From Actinobacteria bacterium IMCC26256 (lineage in GTDB: Bacteria > Actinomycetota > Acidimicrobiia > IMCC26256), in contig CP011489.1 in the NCBI GenBank assembly GCA_001023575.1, forward strand, positions 1,239,001 through 1,303,000: DNA of 64,000 nucleotides, in the 5' to 3' direction. The notes under the pieces were generated by a model. That model was not told the origin of the DNA, did no database searches, and saw only the letters and a program-made list of their open reading frames with translations. Of this stretch, positions 36,089 to 45,153 are shown in pieces (the first letter of the stretch is position 1; each line of letters starts with the position of its first letter). The position numbers and the translations under genes were made by a program.

Positions 36089-39000
36089 TTATCTCTGCGC
36101 CAGTAGAACCGGCTCCAGATACTTGCCCGTCCATGAACCCTTGATCTTCACAACATCCTCTGGTGTTCCCTCCGCGATTAGAAGCCCTCCTCCATCGCCA
36201 CCCTCCGGGCCGAGATCGACGATCCAGTCAGCGCACTTAATCACATCAAGGTTGTGTTCAATAACCAAAACGGTGTTCCCGCCATCGACGAGCCGCTGCA
36301 GCACCCCTAGCAATCGACGAACATCCTCAAAGTGGAGACCAGTTGTGGGTTCGTCGAGAATATAGATGGTCCTGCCAGTCGAGCGTTTCCCTAATTCGGT
36401 TGAGAGTTTAACCCTTTGTGCCTCTCCCCCACTGAGGGTCGGTGCAGGCTGACCAAGTCGTACATAGCCAAGACCAACATCGACGAGGGTCTGTAATTGA
36501 CGTGCGATTGTTGGTTGATTCTGGAAAAACTCCAGTGCTTCTTCAGCAGGTAGATCCAGAACCTCTGCGATGTTCTTCCCCTTAAAGGTCACCTCTAGCG
36601 TGTCTCGGTTGTAGCGCGCTCCCTTGCAGATTTCGCAAGGGACGTACACATCGGGAAGAAAATGCATCTCAATCTTTATCGTGCCATCGCCTGAACAAGA
36701 TTCACAGCGACCACCCTTTACATTGAAAGAGAATCGTCCTTGCTGGTAACCGCGAATCTTCGCCTCAGGAGTCCCCGAAAACAGTGTGCGAATCTTGTCA
36801 AATACTTTTGTGTAGGTAGCTGGATTTGATCTAGGTGTCCGCCCAATTGGAGATTGATCAATGGTGATCACCTTGTCGAGGTGCTCTATGCCGGTGACAC
36901 TCTTGTGCTTGCCAGGAACTGTGCGTGATTTATAGACAGACTGCATAAGCACATTATTGAGAATGTCATTAACAAGAGTGCTCTTTCCACTCCCGCTCAC
37001 TCCGGTGACTGCCACAAAACAGGCGAGTGGAAACCCAACATCTATCCCACGCAGGTTGTGTTCCTTAGCGCCGATTACTCGTAACCAGTTCTCACTCGTC
37101 GGCCTTCGCTTCTTAGGCACCTCTATCATCCGCGCACCCGAGAGATACTGCCCTGTAATTGATCTCGGCTCCGATAGGAGATCCTCCAAAGATCCAGAGA
37201 CGACAACCTCTCCGCCATGCTCCCCTGCGCCAGGGCCAATATCGACGATGTGATCGGCTATTCGAATCGTCTCCTCATCGTGCTCGACAACGAGCACAGT
37301 GTTACCGAGGTCCCGGAGTCTCACCATCGTGTCAATTAAGCGCTGGTTATCTCGTTGATGAAGCCCTATGGATGGCTCGTCTAAAACATAAAGCACGCCA
37401 ACCAAGCCGCTACCGATCTGAGAAGCAAGCCGGATGCGCTGCGCCTCACCACCCGCCAATGAACCGGCAGATCGATTCAAACTCAAGTAATCAAGGCCAA
37501 CATCAAGCAGAAACTGAAGCCGATCGTTGACCTCCTTCAAGACGCGATCCGCAATGATTCGATCGCGCGCTGAGAAAACAATGCTGCGAAAGAAAGCGGC
37601 TACGTCTCTAATGCTCAGATTTCCAACCTCTGAGATGCTGCGCCCATCAACCTTTACCGCTAGAGATGAAGGACGGAGTCGCTGGCCCAGGCATGCAGGG
37701 CACGGCACCTCGCGCATGTAGCCCTCGATCTGCTCGCGAAGGCGATCGCTATCAGCATCGGTGTGTCGTCTTTCTAGCCACGGAATAACGCCTTCGTATC
37801 CTGAGCGGTACTCACGTTTACGCCCGTAGCGATTCTTGTATTTCACAAGCACTTGGGAATCGCCAGATCCGTACAGAACAATCTTTCGTTTTGCAGCGCT
37901 CAGTTTCTTCCATGGCGTATCAACCGAGAATGAATGCTCCTCGCCCACCGCAATCAGGAGTCTGGTAAAAAACTCGCCTCTGAAACCAGACCACGGAGCG
38001 ATCGCCCCCTCCTGAATTGAGAGGTCTTCGTCGCGAATAACGAGTTCCGGGTCCACTTCGTAGCGAGTCCCGAGGCCGTCGCATTTCTCACATGCGCCAT
38101 ATGGCGAATTAAACGAGAAATTGCGCGGGGCCAACTCATCGAACGAAACACCGCAGTAGTTACAGGCGAGGTGCTCTGAGAAGGTCAAAGCCTCTGAAGT
38201 CTCCTCGCCCTCCGCTGGAACAATCTCGATCTCTGCAACGCCCTCTGCGAGCCTGAGAGCTGTCTCTAACGAATCGGTTAAACGGCGCTCAATGCCTTCT
38301 CGCTTCACAAGGCGATCGACTACGACGTCGATCGTATGCTGCTCATATCGCGCCAGTCTCTCTTTTGATCGGTCAGCTAACTCAACGACCTCACCATCAA
38401 TACGCGCACGAGTAAAACCTTGTTGCTCGAGGTCAGCGAGGAGCGCTTCGTACTCGCCTTTGCGGCCACGTACCACTGGCGCGAGAACTTGGAAGCGAGT
38501 GCCCTCGGGGAGTTCGAGTATCCGATCAACGATCTGCTGCGGAGTTTGGCGAGTAATGACACGCCCGCAATCTGGGCAATGAGGGACGCCTACGCGTGCA
38601 AAAAGTAACCTCAGATAGTCGTAGATCTCCGTGATTGTTCCTACAGTGGAGCGCGGATTTCTAGATGAAGATTTTTGATCAATGGAGATCGCTGGCGAGA
38701 GCCCCTCGATGAAATCAACATCGGGCTTATCCATCTGGCCGAGGAATTGACGCGCGTACGACGAGAGAGACTCTACGTAACGTCGCTGGCCCTCGGCGTA
38801 GATCGTGTCAAAGGCGAGGGAAGATTTACCTGACCCTGAGAGCCCTGTAATGACTACAAGTCGGTCACGTGGTAAGTCAATATCGATTCCACGCAGGTTG
38901 TGCTCACGTGCACCGCGCACCGAGATCATGTCGGGTTCACCCTTGGGGGCGGCTTTGAATCGCTCGACTGCGGCCTTTTTGACCGGAAGCTTCTTATCCG

Positions 39001-39154
39001 GGGCAATCTTCAATGCTGTTTTCGCTGGCTGAGACTTCGGAGTCGCTACCGACTTAGCGCCGGTCGCTGGCTTCGCCTTCGAGGTGGATGCAGCACGCTT
39101 CTTCTTCGCCTCGTCACCAACTGCAGACTTAGGTTTGCGGGGTGGCTGGGGCAC
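36089..39154 (-). CDS. uvrA: Excinuclease ABC subunit A with lysine-rich N-terminal extension
   Basis: UvrA of 1021 residues. The conserved protein begins at [18 protein letters not shown] (near residue 77). Walker A motifs are GLSGSGKSS and GVSGSGKST. Zinc-finger pairs are CPDCGR-like and [16 protein letters not shown], and signatures are [10 protein letters not shown] and [10 protein letters not shown]. The first 75 residues are a Lys/Ala/Pro/Ser-rich, histone H1-like basic tail absent from ordinary UvrA. The GTG at 39154 is 6 bases after TACGAT, fitting leaderless initiation there. A rival start is the ATG at 38929 (AAGGGTG upstream), which would give a standard UvrA. I favour the long form because the tail composition is not random. 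Confidence 0.93.
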   Translation of the reverse strand: MPQPPRKPKSAVGDEAKKKRAASTSKAKPATGAKSVATPKSQPAKTALKIAPDKKLPVKKAAVERFKAAPKGEPDMISVRGAREHNLRGIDIDLPRDRLVVITGLSGSGKSSLAFDTIYAEGQRRYVESLSSYARQFLGQMDKPDVDFIEGLSPAISIDQKSSSRNPRSTVGTITEIYDYLRLLFARVGVPHCPDCGRVITRQTPQQIVDRILELPEGTRFQVLAPVVRGRKGEYEALLADLEQQGFTRARIDGEVVELADRSKERLARYEQHTIDVVVDRLVKREGIERRLTDSLETALRLAEGVAEIEIVPAEGEETSEALTFSEHLACNYCGVSFDELAPRNFSFNSPYGACEKCDGLGTRYEVDPELVIRDEDLSIQEGAIAPWSGFRGEFFTRLLIAVGEEHSFSVDTPWKKLSAAKRKIVLYGSGDSQVLVKYKNRYGRKREYRSGYEGVIPWLERRHTDADSDRLREQIEGYMREVPCPACLGQRLRPSSLAVKVDGRSISEVGNLSIRDVAAFFRSIVFSARDRIIADRVLKEVNDRLQFLLDVGLDYLSLNRSAGSLAGGEAQRIRLASQIGSGLVGVLYVLDEPSIGLHQRDNQRLIDTMVRLRDLGNTVLVVEHDEETIRIADHIVDIGPGAGEHGGEVVVSGSLEDLLSEPRSITGQYLSGARMIEVPKKRRPTSENWLRVIGAKEHNLRGIDVGFPLACFVAVTGVSGSGKSTLVNDILNNVLMQSVYKSRTVPGKHKSVTGIEHLDKVITIDQSPIGRTPRSNPATYTKVFDKIRTLFSGTPEAKIRGYQQGRFSFNVKGGRCESCSGDGTIKIEMHFLPDVYVPCEICKGARYNRDTLEVTFKGKNIAEVLDLPAEEALEFFQNQPTIARQLQTLVDVGLGYVRLGQPAPTLSGGEAQRVKLSTELGKRSTGRTIYILDEPTTGLHFEDVRRLLGVLQRLVDGGNTVLVIEHNLDVIKCADWIVDLGPEGGDGGGLLIAEGTPEDVVKIKGSWTGKYLEPVLLAQR

Positions 39155-39157
39155 CCC

Positions 39158-39174
39158 CGAATCGTACCTATTCG
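39158..39174 (-). promoter_or_regulatory. uvrA leaderless promoter with overlapping dyad
   Basis: On the minus strand TACGAT (39161-39166) stands six bases before the GTG start. CGAAT and ATTCG (39158-39162 and 39170-39174), separated by seven bases, form a dyad that overlaps the -10 box. Its spacing differs from the actinobacterial LexA box (CGAAC-N4-GTTCG), so I do not call it an SOS box. Confidence 0.35.
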
Positions 39175-39250
39175 GAGAGGTGGGATCGTGATCGCCGCCC
39201 TTGGAGAAGGAGTTCCGCCCCTCGAGAGAACCTGCAAATCAACGGCCGCT

Positions 39251-41278
39251 CTATCCTGACGCTCGAATTTCTCGCTTGAGTTCGTTTACTTCATCGCGAA
39301 TCCGGGCTGCCTCTTCGAATCGGAGATCTTTAGCGGCCTGGTGCATCTCCTCTTGAAGTTGTGCAACGAGTCTTCCCAGTTCCTCTGGAGCGACACCGGC
39401 AAGATCAGCGAATATTGCCGACTTCTTTCTGCCTCTACGGCCCCCTGTATTGCTCCCTGCTTCGTCGTCGTCCCCCTCGCGGGCCCGGACCATCTCCATG
39501 ATGTCAGCAACCTTCTTGATAATGGTCTTCGGATCAATACCATGCTCAAGGTTGTAGGCCATCTGATGCTGGCGTCGTCTGTTGGTCTCAGAGATCGCAT
39601 GCTTCATCGAGTCAGTGACGCGATCTGCGTACATGATTACTTGACCATCTACATTGCGCGCTGCCCGCCCAATAATCTGAATAAGGCTTGTGGCAGACCG
39701 AAGAAACCCTTCTTTATCTGCGTCGAGAATTGCAACGAGCGATACCTCTGGGAGGTCTAATCCTTCACGGAGCAAGTTGATGCCAACTAGTACGTCGAAC
39801 TCGCCGAGCCGCAGGCCTCTAAGCAACTCGACTCTCTCTAGTGTGTCGATATCACTATGGAGATAGCGAACGCGAATGCCTAGTTCAACCAAGTAATCAG
39901 TCAAATCCTCGGACATCTTCTTTGTAAGGGTTGTTACTAAGACGCGATTGCCACGTTCTACGCGTCCCCTAATCTCGTGAACAAGGTCATCAATCTGACC
40001 CTTAGTTGGGCGCACCACTACCTCTGGATCGAGGAGCCCAGTTGGGCGAATGATCTGCTCAACGATCTGATCTGAGCGCTCCACCTCATACTTTGAGGGG
40101 GTCGCCGACATGAAGACAATTTGTTTGACCTTCTCCATGAACTCCTCGAACTGCAGCGGCCGATTATCCAATGCCGAAGGCAGCCTGAAACCGTGCTCAA
40201 CGAGAGTCTCTTTACGCGAACGGTCGCCTGCATACTGTCCATGCAACTGCGGGACGGTTACATGACTTTCATCCAGAACAATAAGACAATCATCTGGGAA
40301 ATAATCGAGGAGCGTGTAGGGCGGATCGCCTGCAGCACGTCCATCTAAGTGGCGCGAGTAATTCTCAATACCGGAGCAGAAACCAACCTCTCGCATCATC
40401 TCGAGATCAAAGGTTGTGCGCATGCGCAGCCGCTGTGCCTCAAGCAATTTCTCACTCGAATGGAATGAGCGCAACTGCTCCTCCAACTCTGCCTCTATAC
40501 CGACGACCGCCGCCTTCATCTGCTCTTCCTCAGTCGCGTAATGGGAGGCGGGGAAAAGCACCATTGTCTCTAGCTCTTCGTAGACCTCTCCGGTTAGTGG
40601 ATCAACTGTGGAGATGCGTTCAACCTCGTCACCGAAGAGAGATATACGAATTCCTCGCTCTTCGTAGGCCGGGAAAATTTCAATTGTGTCGCCACGCACA
40701 CGAAACTTATTACGAACAAATGACATGTCATTTCGCTCATACTGCATCTCCACGAGACGCCGAAGCAATGCTCTCTGCTCATACTCCTCACCAATTTTTA
40801 TCGTCAGCAATTGGCGCGCATACATCTCAGGCGATCCGAGCCCATAAATTGCAGAGACAGAGGCAACAATTACAACATCGCGTCTTGAGAGCAGCGCTGC
40901 AGTGGCTGAGTGGCGCAGCCGATCAATCTCAGAGTTGATCGACGAATCCTTCTCAATGAAGGTGTCAGAAGAAGGCAAGTAGGCCTCGGGCTGGTAATAG
41001 TCGTAGTAGGAGACGAAGTATTCGACGCGGTTCTTCGGAAAGAACTCTCTGAACTCGGAGGCCAACTGCGCAGCAAGACTTTTGTTAGGCGCAAGCACAA
41101 GAGTTGGTCGCTGCACCTCTGCTATCAGGCCGGCGATTGTGAATGACTTTCCGGAGCCCGTGATTCCAAGGAGGGTCTGTGCGGCGTCGCCGCGCCGGAG
41201 CCCTACCGCTAGTGCCGCTATTGCTTCGGGCTGATCCCCGGCCGGTGCGAAGTCGGAGACGAGTTCAAATGGCGGCAT
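39251..41278 (-). CDS. uvrB: Excinuclease ABC subunit B
   Basis: UvrB of 675 residues. Walker A is [12 protein letters not shown], the beta-hairpin region is [20 protein letters not shown], and the DEAD-like box is [30 protein letters not shown] and [18 protein letters not shown] are the later helicase motifs. The C-terminal UVR domain ([21 protein letters not shown]) binds UvrC. It lies 30 bases after coaE on the minus strand, and uvrA follows 96 bases downstream. Confidence 0.97.
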   Translation of the reverse strand: MPPFELVSDFAPAGDQPEAIAALAVGLRRGDAAQTLLGITGSGKSFTIAGLIAEVQRPTLVLAPNKSLAAQLASEFREFFPKNRVEYFVSYYDYYQPEAYLPSSDTFIEKDSSINSEIDRLRHSATAALLSRRDVVIVASVSAIYGLGSPEMYARQLLTIKIGEEYEQRALLRRLVEMQYERNDMSFVRNKFRVRGDTIEIFPAYEERGIRISLFGDEVERISTVDPLTGEVYEELETMVLFPASHYATEEEQMKAAVVGIEAELEEQLRSFHSSEKLLEAQRLRMRTTFDLEMMREVGFCSGIENYSRHLDGRAAGDPPYTLLDYFPDDCLIVLDESHVTVPQLHGQYAGDRSRKETLVEHGFRLPSALDNRPLQFEEFMEKVKQIVFMSATPSKYEVERSDQIVEQIIRPTGLLDPEVVVRPTKGQIDDLVHEIRGRVERGNRVLVTTLTKKMSEDLTDYLVELGIRVRYLHSDIDTLERVELLRGLRLGEFDVLVGINLLREGLDLPEVSLVAILDADKEGFLRSATSLIQIIGRAARNVDGQVIMYADRVTDSMKHAISETNRRRQHQMAYNLEHGIDPKTIIKKVADIMEMVRAREGDDDEAGSNTGGRRGRKKSAIFADLAGVAPEELGRLVAQLQEEMHQAAKDLRFEEAARIRDEVNELKREIRASG

Positions 41279-41308
41279 ACTTCTCAGTCTAAGTGGTCGT
41301 TACTCGAA

Positions 41309-41968
41309 TTAAGGAGCGAGTTCCTCTGCCTGCGCAGCCAATGCTGCATTCTCGTCTCGCAGGATCAATAGGTCGTTCCACAATCCATCTATTAAGTACT
41401 CGAGAGTGTCATGGTCTCCTTGATTGTCAATTACATGGGTGGCGATCTCCCGACGCTCTTCATCAGTTGCCTGAGCCGCCATTCGTGCCTCTGCATCCGC
41501 CCTAGGAACGCCGCGCCCGTCAAGTCTAAGTAGGCGCAATTCTTTAGGTGCCTCCACAACGACGATTGCTCCATAACCACGAGCCAACGCCCCAGCCGAC
41601 TCGGCTAGGAGCGGCACATCGTGCACTACGACTGCATCTGCCGGAGCCTCGGCGAGGCGTTTAAAGAAAACCTCCCCAATTGCCGGATGGGTAATCGACT
41701 CGAGTTCCTTGCGCAGTTCGCTAGATGCGAAAGCAATATTGGCGAGTGCGCTTCGATTGAGAGCGCCGTCTGGGCCGAGGATCTCTGGCCCGAAACGCTC
41801 GACTAAGAGAGCCAGCGTCGGAGATCCCGGCTCGACAACCTCGCGAGCAATGGCATCCGCATCCACAATTAGTGCGCCCCTTGCCTCTAGTAGGGCAGCG
41901 ACCGTCGATTTACCCGAACCGATCCCGCCTGTGAGTCCAATAAGCAGCACAGGGTGAGCGTAGAGCAT
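41309..41968 (-). CDS. coaE: Dephospho-CoA kinase
   Basis: This is a 219-residue P-loop kinase that phosphorylates dephospho-CoA in the last step of CoA synthesis. GLTGGIGSGKSTVAALLEARGA lies near residues 11-32, VDADAIAREVVEPG follows, and HDVPLLAESAG is the conserved acidic-to-leucine segment. The standard length matches the CoaE core of about 200 residues, without the C-terminal GrpB-like fusion common in Actinobacteria. An in-frame GTG at 41950 is an alternative start. It precedes uvrB, a neighbour often seen in this phylum. Confidence 0.92.
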   Translation of the reverse strand: MLYAHPVLLIGLTGGIGSGKSTVAALLEARGALIVDADAIAREVVEPGSPTLALLVERFGPEILGPDGALNRSALANIAFASSELRKELESITHPAIGEVFFKRLAEAPADAVVVHDVPLLAESAGALARGYGAIVVVEAPKELRLLRLDGRGVPRADAEARMAAQATDEERREIATHVIDNQGDHDTLEYLIDGLWNDLLILRDENAALAAQAEELAP

Positions 41969-42135
41969 TGGAAGACTGGAGAAAAACCGAGTCCACCATT
42001 GGGCTGAGTGAGATGTGGGAGGAAAATTCCAAAGAGCTGGGTTTTTGCCCTTGAGTCGCCCTATTCGCGTGCCGATGAAGCATCTACAGGAAGAGATCCT
42101 GAGACACAGGGCTAAATCCGACTAGGAGCAAAGCA

Positions 42136-42711
42136 ATGACTTCAGTACTCGTAATCCATGATCAGCGACTCGTCAGAGATGCCGTCCGATCTATCTGCGC
42201 CGAGGGTGGTGCCACTGTTATTGCAGAGGCCGAAGAGGCCCTAGATGGGGCAAGGCTTGCAGCTGGGTTATCGCCCGATGTTGTGGTCGTATCATCGATA
42301 GCGAGCGTAAAGGCAGTTGCACAGCAGGCTCCCGACTCTCGTATCGTTTTGATTGGAGCATCGGGTTCGGCTGAACGCTCAAATGCAATGGTCTCTGGCG
42401 CCTCGGCAGTGATTGGACCCCAAGATGGCAGCGCAGAGTTTCTCTCCGCAGTCACATCTATTGAATATCCTGTAATACTTCGTCTGGTCTCGAATGCCTC
42501 TGAACGCGGGCCGCTTACACGTCGCGAGCATGAAGTACTGCAGCAACTTGCCGAAGGGCGAAGCAGCCAGGAGATCGCGGCAGAACTCTTCATCAGTCTC
42601 AAGACCGTGAAGAATCATCTGGGGTCGATCTACATGAAGCTTGAGGCTCATAATCGCACCCAGGCCGTACTGAGCGGTATGCGCTTAGGGCTAGTCCGAA
42701 TCGCTTCATAA
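42136..42711 (+). CDS. LuxR-family orphan regulator with degenerate receiver
   Basis: This is a 191-residue protein with the receiver plus LuxR HTH layout. The receiver fold is present (VLVIHDQRLVRDAVRSICAE, then DVVVVSSIASV), but the phospho-acceptor Asp is replaced by Ser (VVVVSS) and the conserved Lys is not at its place. Phosphorylation is therefore doubtful. The C-terminal HTH is intact: PLTRREHEVLQQLAEGRSSQEIAAELFISLKTVKNHLGSIYMKL. It is a single gene with Shine-Dalgarno AGGAG and no adjacent histidine kinase. The target is unknown. Confidence 0.88.
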   Translation: MTSVLVIHDQRLVRDAVRSICAEGGATVIAEAEEALDGARLAAGLSPDVVVVSSIASVKAVAQQAPDSRIVLIGASGSAERSNAMVSGASAVIGPQDGSAEFLSAVTSIEYPVILRLVSNASERGPLTRREHEVLQQLAEGRSSQEIAAELFISLKTVKNHLGSIYMKLEAHNRTQAVLSGMRLGLVRIAS

Positions 42712-42759
42712 ACAAGTTCGCATCCAAGAAAACAACACAGCAAATTTAGTAGTAGTTAA

Positions 42760-42799
42760 ATAGAGAGTGGCACGAGCAATTGCTCGGGCCACTCTCTAT
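42760..42799. terminator. Bidirectional hairpin between the LuxR-type gene and rpsA
   Basis: ATAGAGAGTGGC (42760-42771) and GCCACTCTCTAT (42788-42799) form a perfect 12-base-pair stem. Within it CGAGCA..TGCTCG (42773-42786) extends the stem after one mismatch. It lies between two convergent genes, so it can terminate both. Flanks have few T, so efficiency is uncertain. Confidence 0.75.
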
Positions 42800-42841
42800 G
42801 ACTAATTCCGCCTACGCCAAGGCGTTTAAGGCTGGGAGGCT

Positions 42842-44329
42842 CTAGGCCTCGGGGGCTAGTTCTGGATTCTCCTCGATTGCCTCAGGTGTCTCTGGGACTG
42901 TTTCCAAAACTGCTTCTGGGACAGTCTCCAAAACTGCTTCTGGGACTGTCTCTGAAACATCTGTTACTTGAGGTGTCTCGATTGCTTCGGAAGCGACTAC
43001 CGCATCAACAGCAGCAGCGTCAGGCTCGTCTCCAACAATTGGGTCGCCTATGTAATTGCCAGCCTCGTCGAAGGCATGCTCACCGAATGCGTCTTGATAC
43101 TCGGCGGCAACTGTTCCACCCTCGGCAGCTTGTTTGATCGAGAGGGAGATTCTGCGGCGCTCAAGATCAACATCGATGATCTTGACCCATAGTTCTTCCC
43201 CACCGTTGACAACCTGCTCAGGCGCCTCGACATGGTGCACAGCCATCTCGCTGATGTGCACAAGGCCCTCGATACCCTCGCCGACCTGGACGAAAGCACC
43301 GAACGGTACGAGTTTCGTAACTCGGCCGTATACAAGCTCTCCGACCTGGTGACCGGAGGCGAACTCCTGCCATGGGTCCTGCTGACAGGCCTTGAGAGAG
43401 AGCGAGATGCGCTCACGACTCAGGTCAACCTCGAGAACTTGAACGGTGACTTCGTCGCCGACGGTTACGACCGATGACGGGTGATCAACATGCTTCCATG
43501 AGAGCTCTGATACGTGGACGAGTCCGTCCATACCACCAAGGTCTACGAATGCACCGAAGTTAACAACGGAGGAGACGACTCCCTCTCGAATCTCGCCTGG
43601 CTTGAGATTCGTTAAGAAATCATCACGCTGCTCGCGCTGGTTCTCCTCAAGAAATCCTCTGCGGGAGAGAACAACATTATTGCGATTCTTGTCGAGCTCG
43701 ATAATTTTGCACTCGAGCTGACGACCGATGAACGGAGCCAAGTCGCGCACGCGCCGAAGATCAACGAGTGACGCGGGGAGGAATCCTCGAAGCCCGATGT
43801 CTACGATCAATCCACCCTTAACAACCTCAATCACGAGGCCAGTAACAATTCCTTCTTCGGCTTTGACCTTCTCAATCGTGCCCCAAGCGCGCTCGTACTG
43901 TGCGCGCTTCTTCGAGAGAATTAGCTGTCCTTCTTTATCTTCCTTCTGAAGAACCAGTGCTTCAATACGCTCACCGATGGAGACGATCTCCGAGGGATTT
44001 ACGTCGTTGCGAATCGAGAGTTCTTTCTTTGGAATGATCCCCTCGGACTTGAATCCAATGTCGAGCAGAACTTCATCTGCATCGATCTTTACAACAATTC
44101 CGCTGACAAGCCCACCCTCCTCAAACTCGACGAGCGTTGCATCAATGGCATCGGAGAGAGACATTGAACCGAGGTCGTTTAAAACGACTTCGGTTAAGCC
44201 ACCCTCTTCGAATACTCGTGCTGGCGGCTCTGCCAATGCAACGGCTGCGGGGGCGGACTGGGACTCGGGGGTCACTGCTGTGACCTCAGGCTGATCGGAC
44301 ACGGAATTTGCTCCTGGATTTTCACTCAC
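42842..44329 (-). CDS. rpsA: 30S ribosomal protein S1
   Basis: S1 of 495 residues. After an N-terminal Pro/Ala/Ser-rich stretch of about 45 residues come four S1 (OB-fold) domains: GGLVSGIVVKIDADEVLLDIGFKSEG, GIVTGLVIEVVKGGLIVDIGLRGF, GVVSSVVNFGAFVDLGGMDGLVHVSELS and GRVTKLVPFGAFVQVGEGIEGLVHISEM. A disordered acidic tail of about 90 residues contains a tandem repeat (LETVPEAV) encoded by 24-base units at 42891-42962. It binds mRNA on the small subunit. The start is the GTG at 44329. Four domains is the usual count in Actinobacteria, and the repeat tail is lineage-specific. Confidence 0.94.
   Translation of the reverse strand: MSENPGANSVSDQPEVTAVTPESQSAPAAVALAEPPARVFEEGGLTEVVLNDLGSMSLSDAIDATLVEFEEGGLVSGIVVKIDADEVLLDIGFKSEGIIPKKELSIRNDVNPSEIVSIGERIEALVLQKEDKEGQLILSKKRAQYERAWGTIEKVKAEEGIVTGLVIEVVKGGLIVDIGLRGFLPASLVDLRRVRDLAPFIGRQLECKIIELDKNRNNVVLSRRGFLEENQREQRDDFLTNLKPGEIREGVVSSVVNFGAFVDLGGMDGLVHVSELSWKHVDHPSSVVTVGDEVTVQVLEVDLSRERISLSLKACQQDPWQEFASGHQVGELVYGRVTKLVPFGAFVQVGEGIEGLVHISEMAVHHVEAPEQVVNGGEELWVKIIDVDLERRRISLSIKQAAEGGTVAAEYQDAFGEHAFDEAGNYIGDPIVGDEPDAAAVDAVVASEAIETPQVTDVSETVPEAVLETVPEAVLETVPETPEAIEENPELAPEA
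42891..42962 (-). repeat. Three 24-base tandem repeats in rpsA
   Basis: Three near-identical units begin at 42891, 42915 and 42939 (core TCTGGGACTGTTTCCAAAAC, 20 bases). They encode an acidic eight-residue repeat in the S1 tail, a likely slippage-prone region. Confidence 0.85.
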
Positions 44330-44410
44330 TCGGGCAGGGTCTCCATCATCGGGTTTTGGCCGTTGATTAGAGAGTGCGTCTGAATGCCTCCGGTTGAAGG
44401 CTCACGCAGG

Positions 44411-45145
44411 CTACAGGCCAGAGCCCCTGGATGCGACAAAGAGGATTTCAGGGCGATCTAGGGCAGGTGGTCGAATGCCGTAATCGCCAGGAGTGCAGCC
44501 ATATGTAACTGCGTTGCTCAGCCCAGCCGCTTCCCCCAACAGCAGCAACTCTCGAGACGTGAAACAAGTAGTCCAGAGGTCAAATGGGGCCTCTACCCCA
44601 TCGATATTGCGGAGGTTTGATACTTCGTGGAGGACACCAACCCTCGGATCGAACTCCTCTCCCGCCTCTAAGTGGTGTAGAGCGAAATAGGAAGAGAAGG
44701 CGCTCAGTGCGACTCCTCCGCCACGCTTCACAGCCCGAGATACTCGGAGGAAAACATCTGCATCGTCGTCGCCACCGAGTAGTCCAAAGCCACCTTGACA
44801 GAGGCAAATTACAGCATCGAACTTCTCTTCAAACGCAAGTTCGCGGACGTCAAGTACCTGAAATTCAATATCTAAGCTCTCTGAACTCGCGCTCTCCCTT
44901 GCGAGGGATATGAACTCCGGAGAGAGGTCAACCCCGACTACTTCATATCCGCGCCTTGAGAGTTCGAGGCTGTGCCGACCAGGTCCGCAACCGACGTCAA
45001 GCACATTCATCCCAGGTTTTAGACCCAAGATTTCAATGATGAAATCGACCTCCTGAACAGTCCCATAAGTAAATGCATTACGGAGATAGGCAGGCCCTAA
45101 ATATGACGCAAGTGCGTTGAACCACGGACCACTGGGAGTCTCCAT
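44411..45145 (-). CDS. Class I SAM-dependent methyltransferase
   Basis: This is a 244-residue methyltransferase with motif I MNVLDVGCGPGRHSLELSRRG near residue 45 and VGVDLSPEFISLARE after it. A shift to DAVICLCQGGFGLLGGDDDADVFL follows. It resembles the putative methyltransferases of the Methyltransf_25 type. The substrate is unknown. It is between polA (8 bases downstream of its stop on the minus strand) and rpsA, with which it is collinear. Confidence 0.85.
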   Translation of the reverse strand: METPSGPWFNALASYLGPAYLRNAFTYGTVQEVDFIIEILGLKPGMNVLDVGCGPGRHSLELSRRGYEVVGVDLSPEFISLARESASSESLDIEFQVLDVRELAFEEKFDAVICLCQGGFGLLGGDDDADVFLRVSRAVKRGGGVALSAFSSYFALHHLEAGEEFDPRVGVLHEVSNLRNIDGVEAPFDLWTTCFTSRELLLLGEAAGLSNAVTYGCTPGDYGIRPPALDRPEILFVASRGSGL

Positions 45146-45153
45146 TCAGCGTG

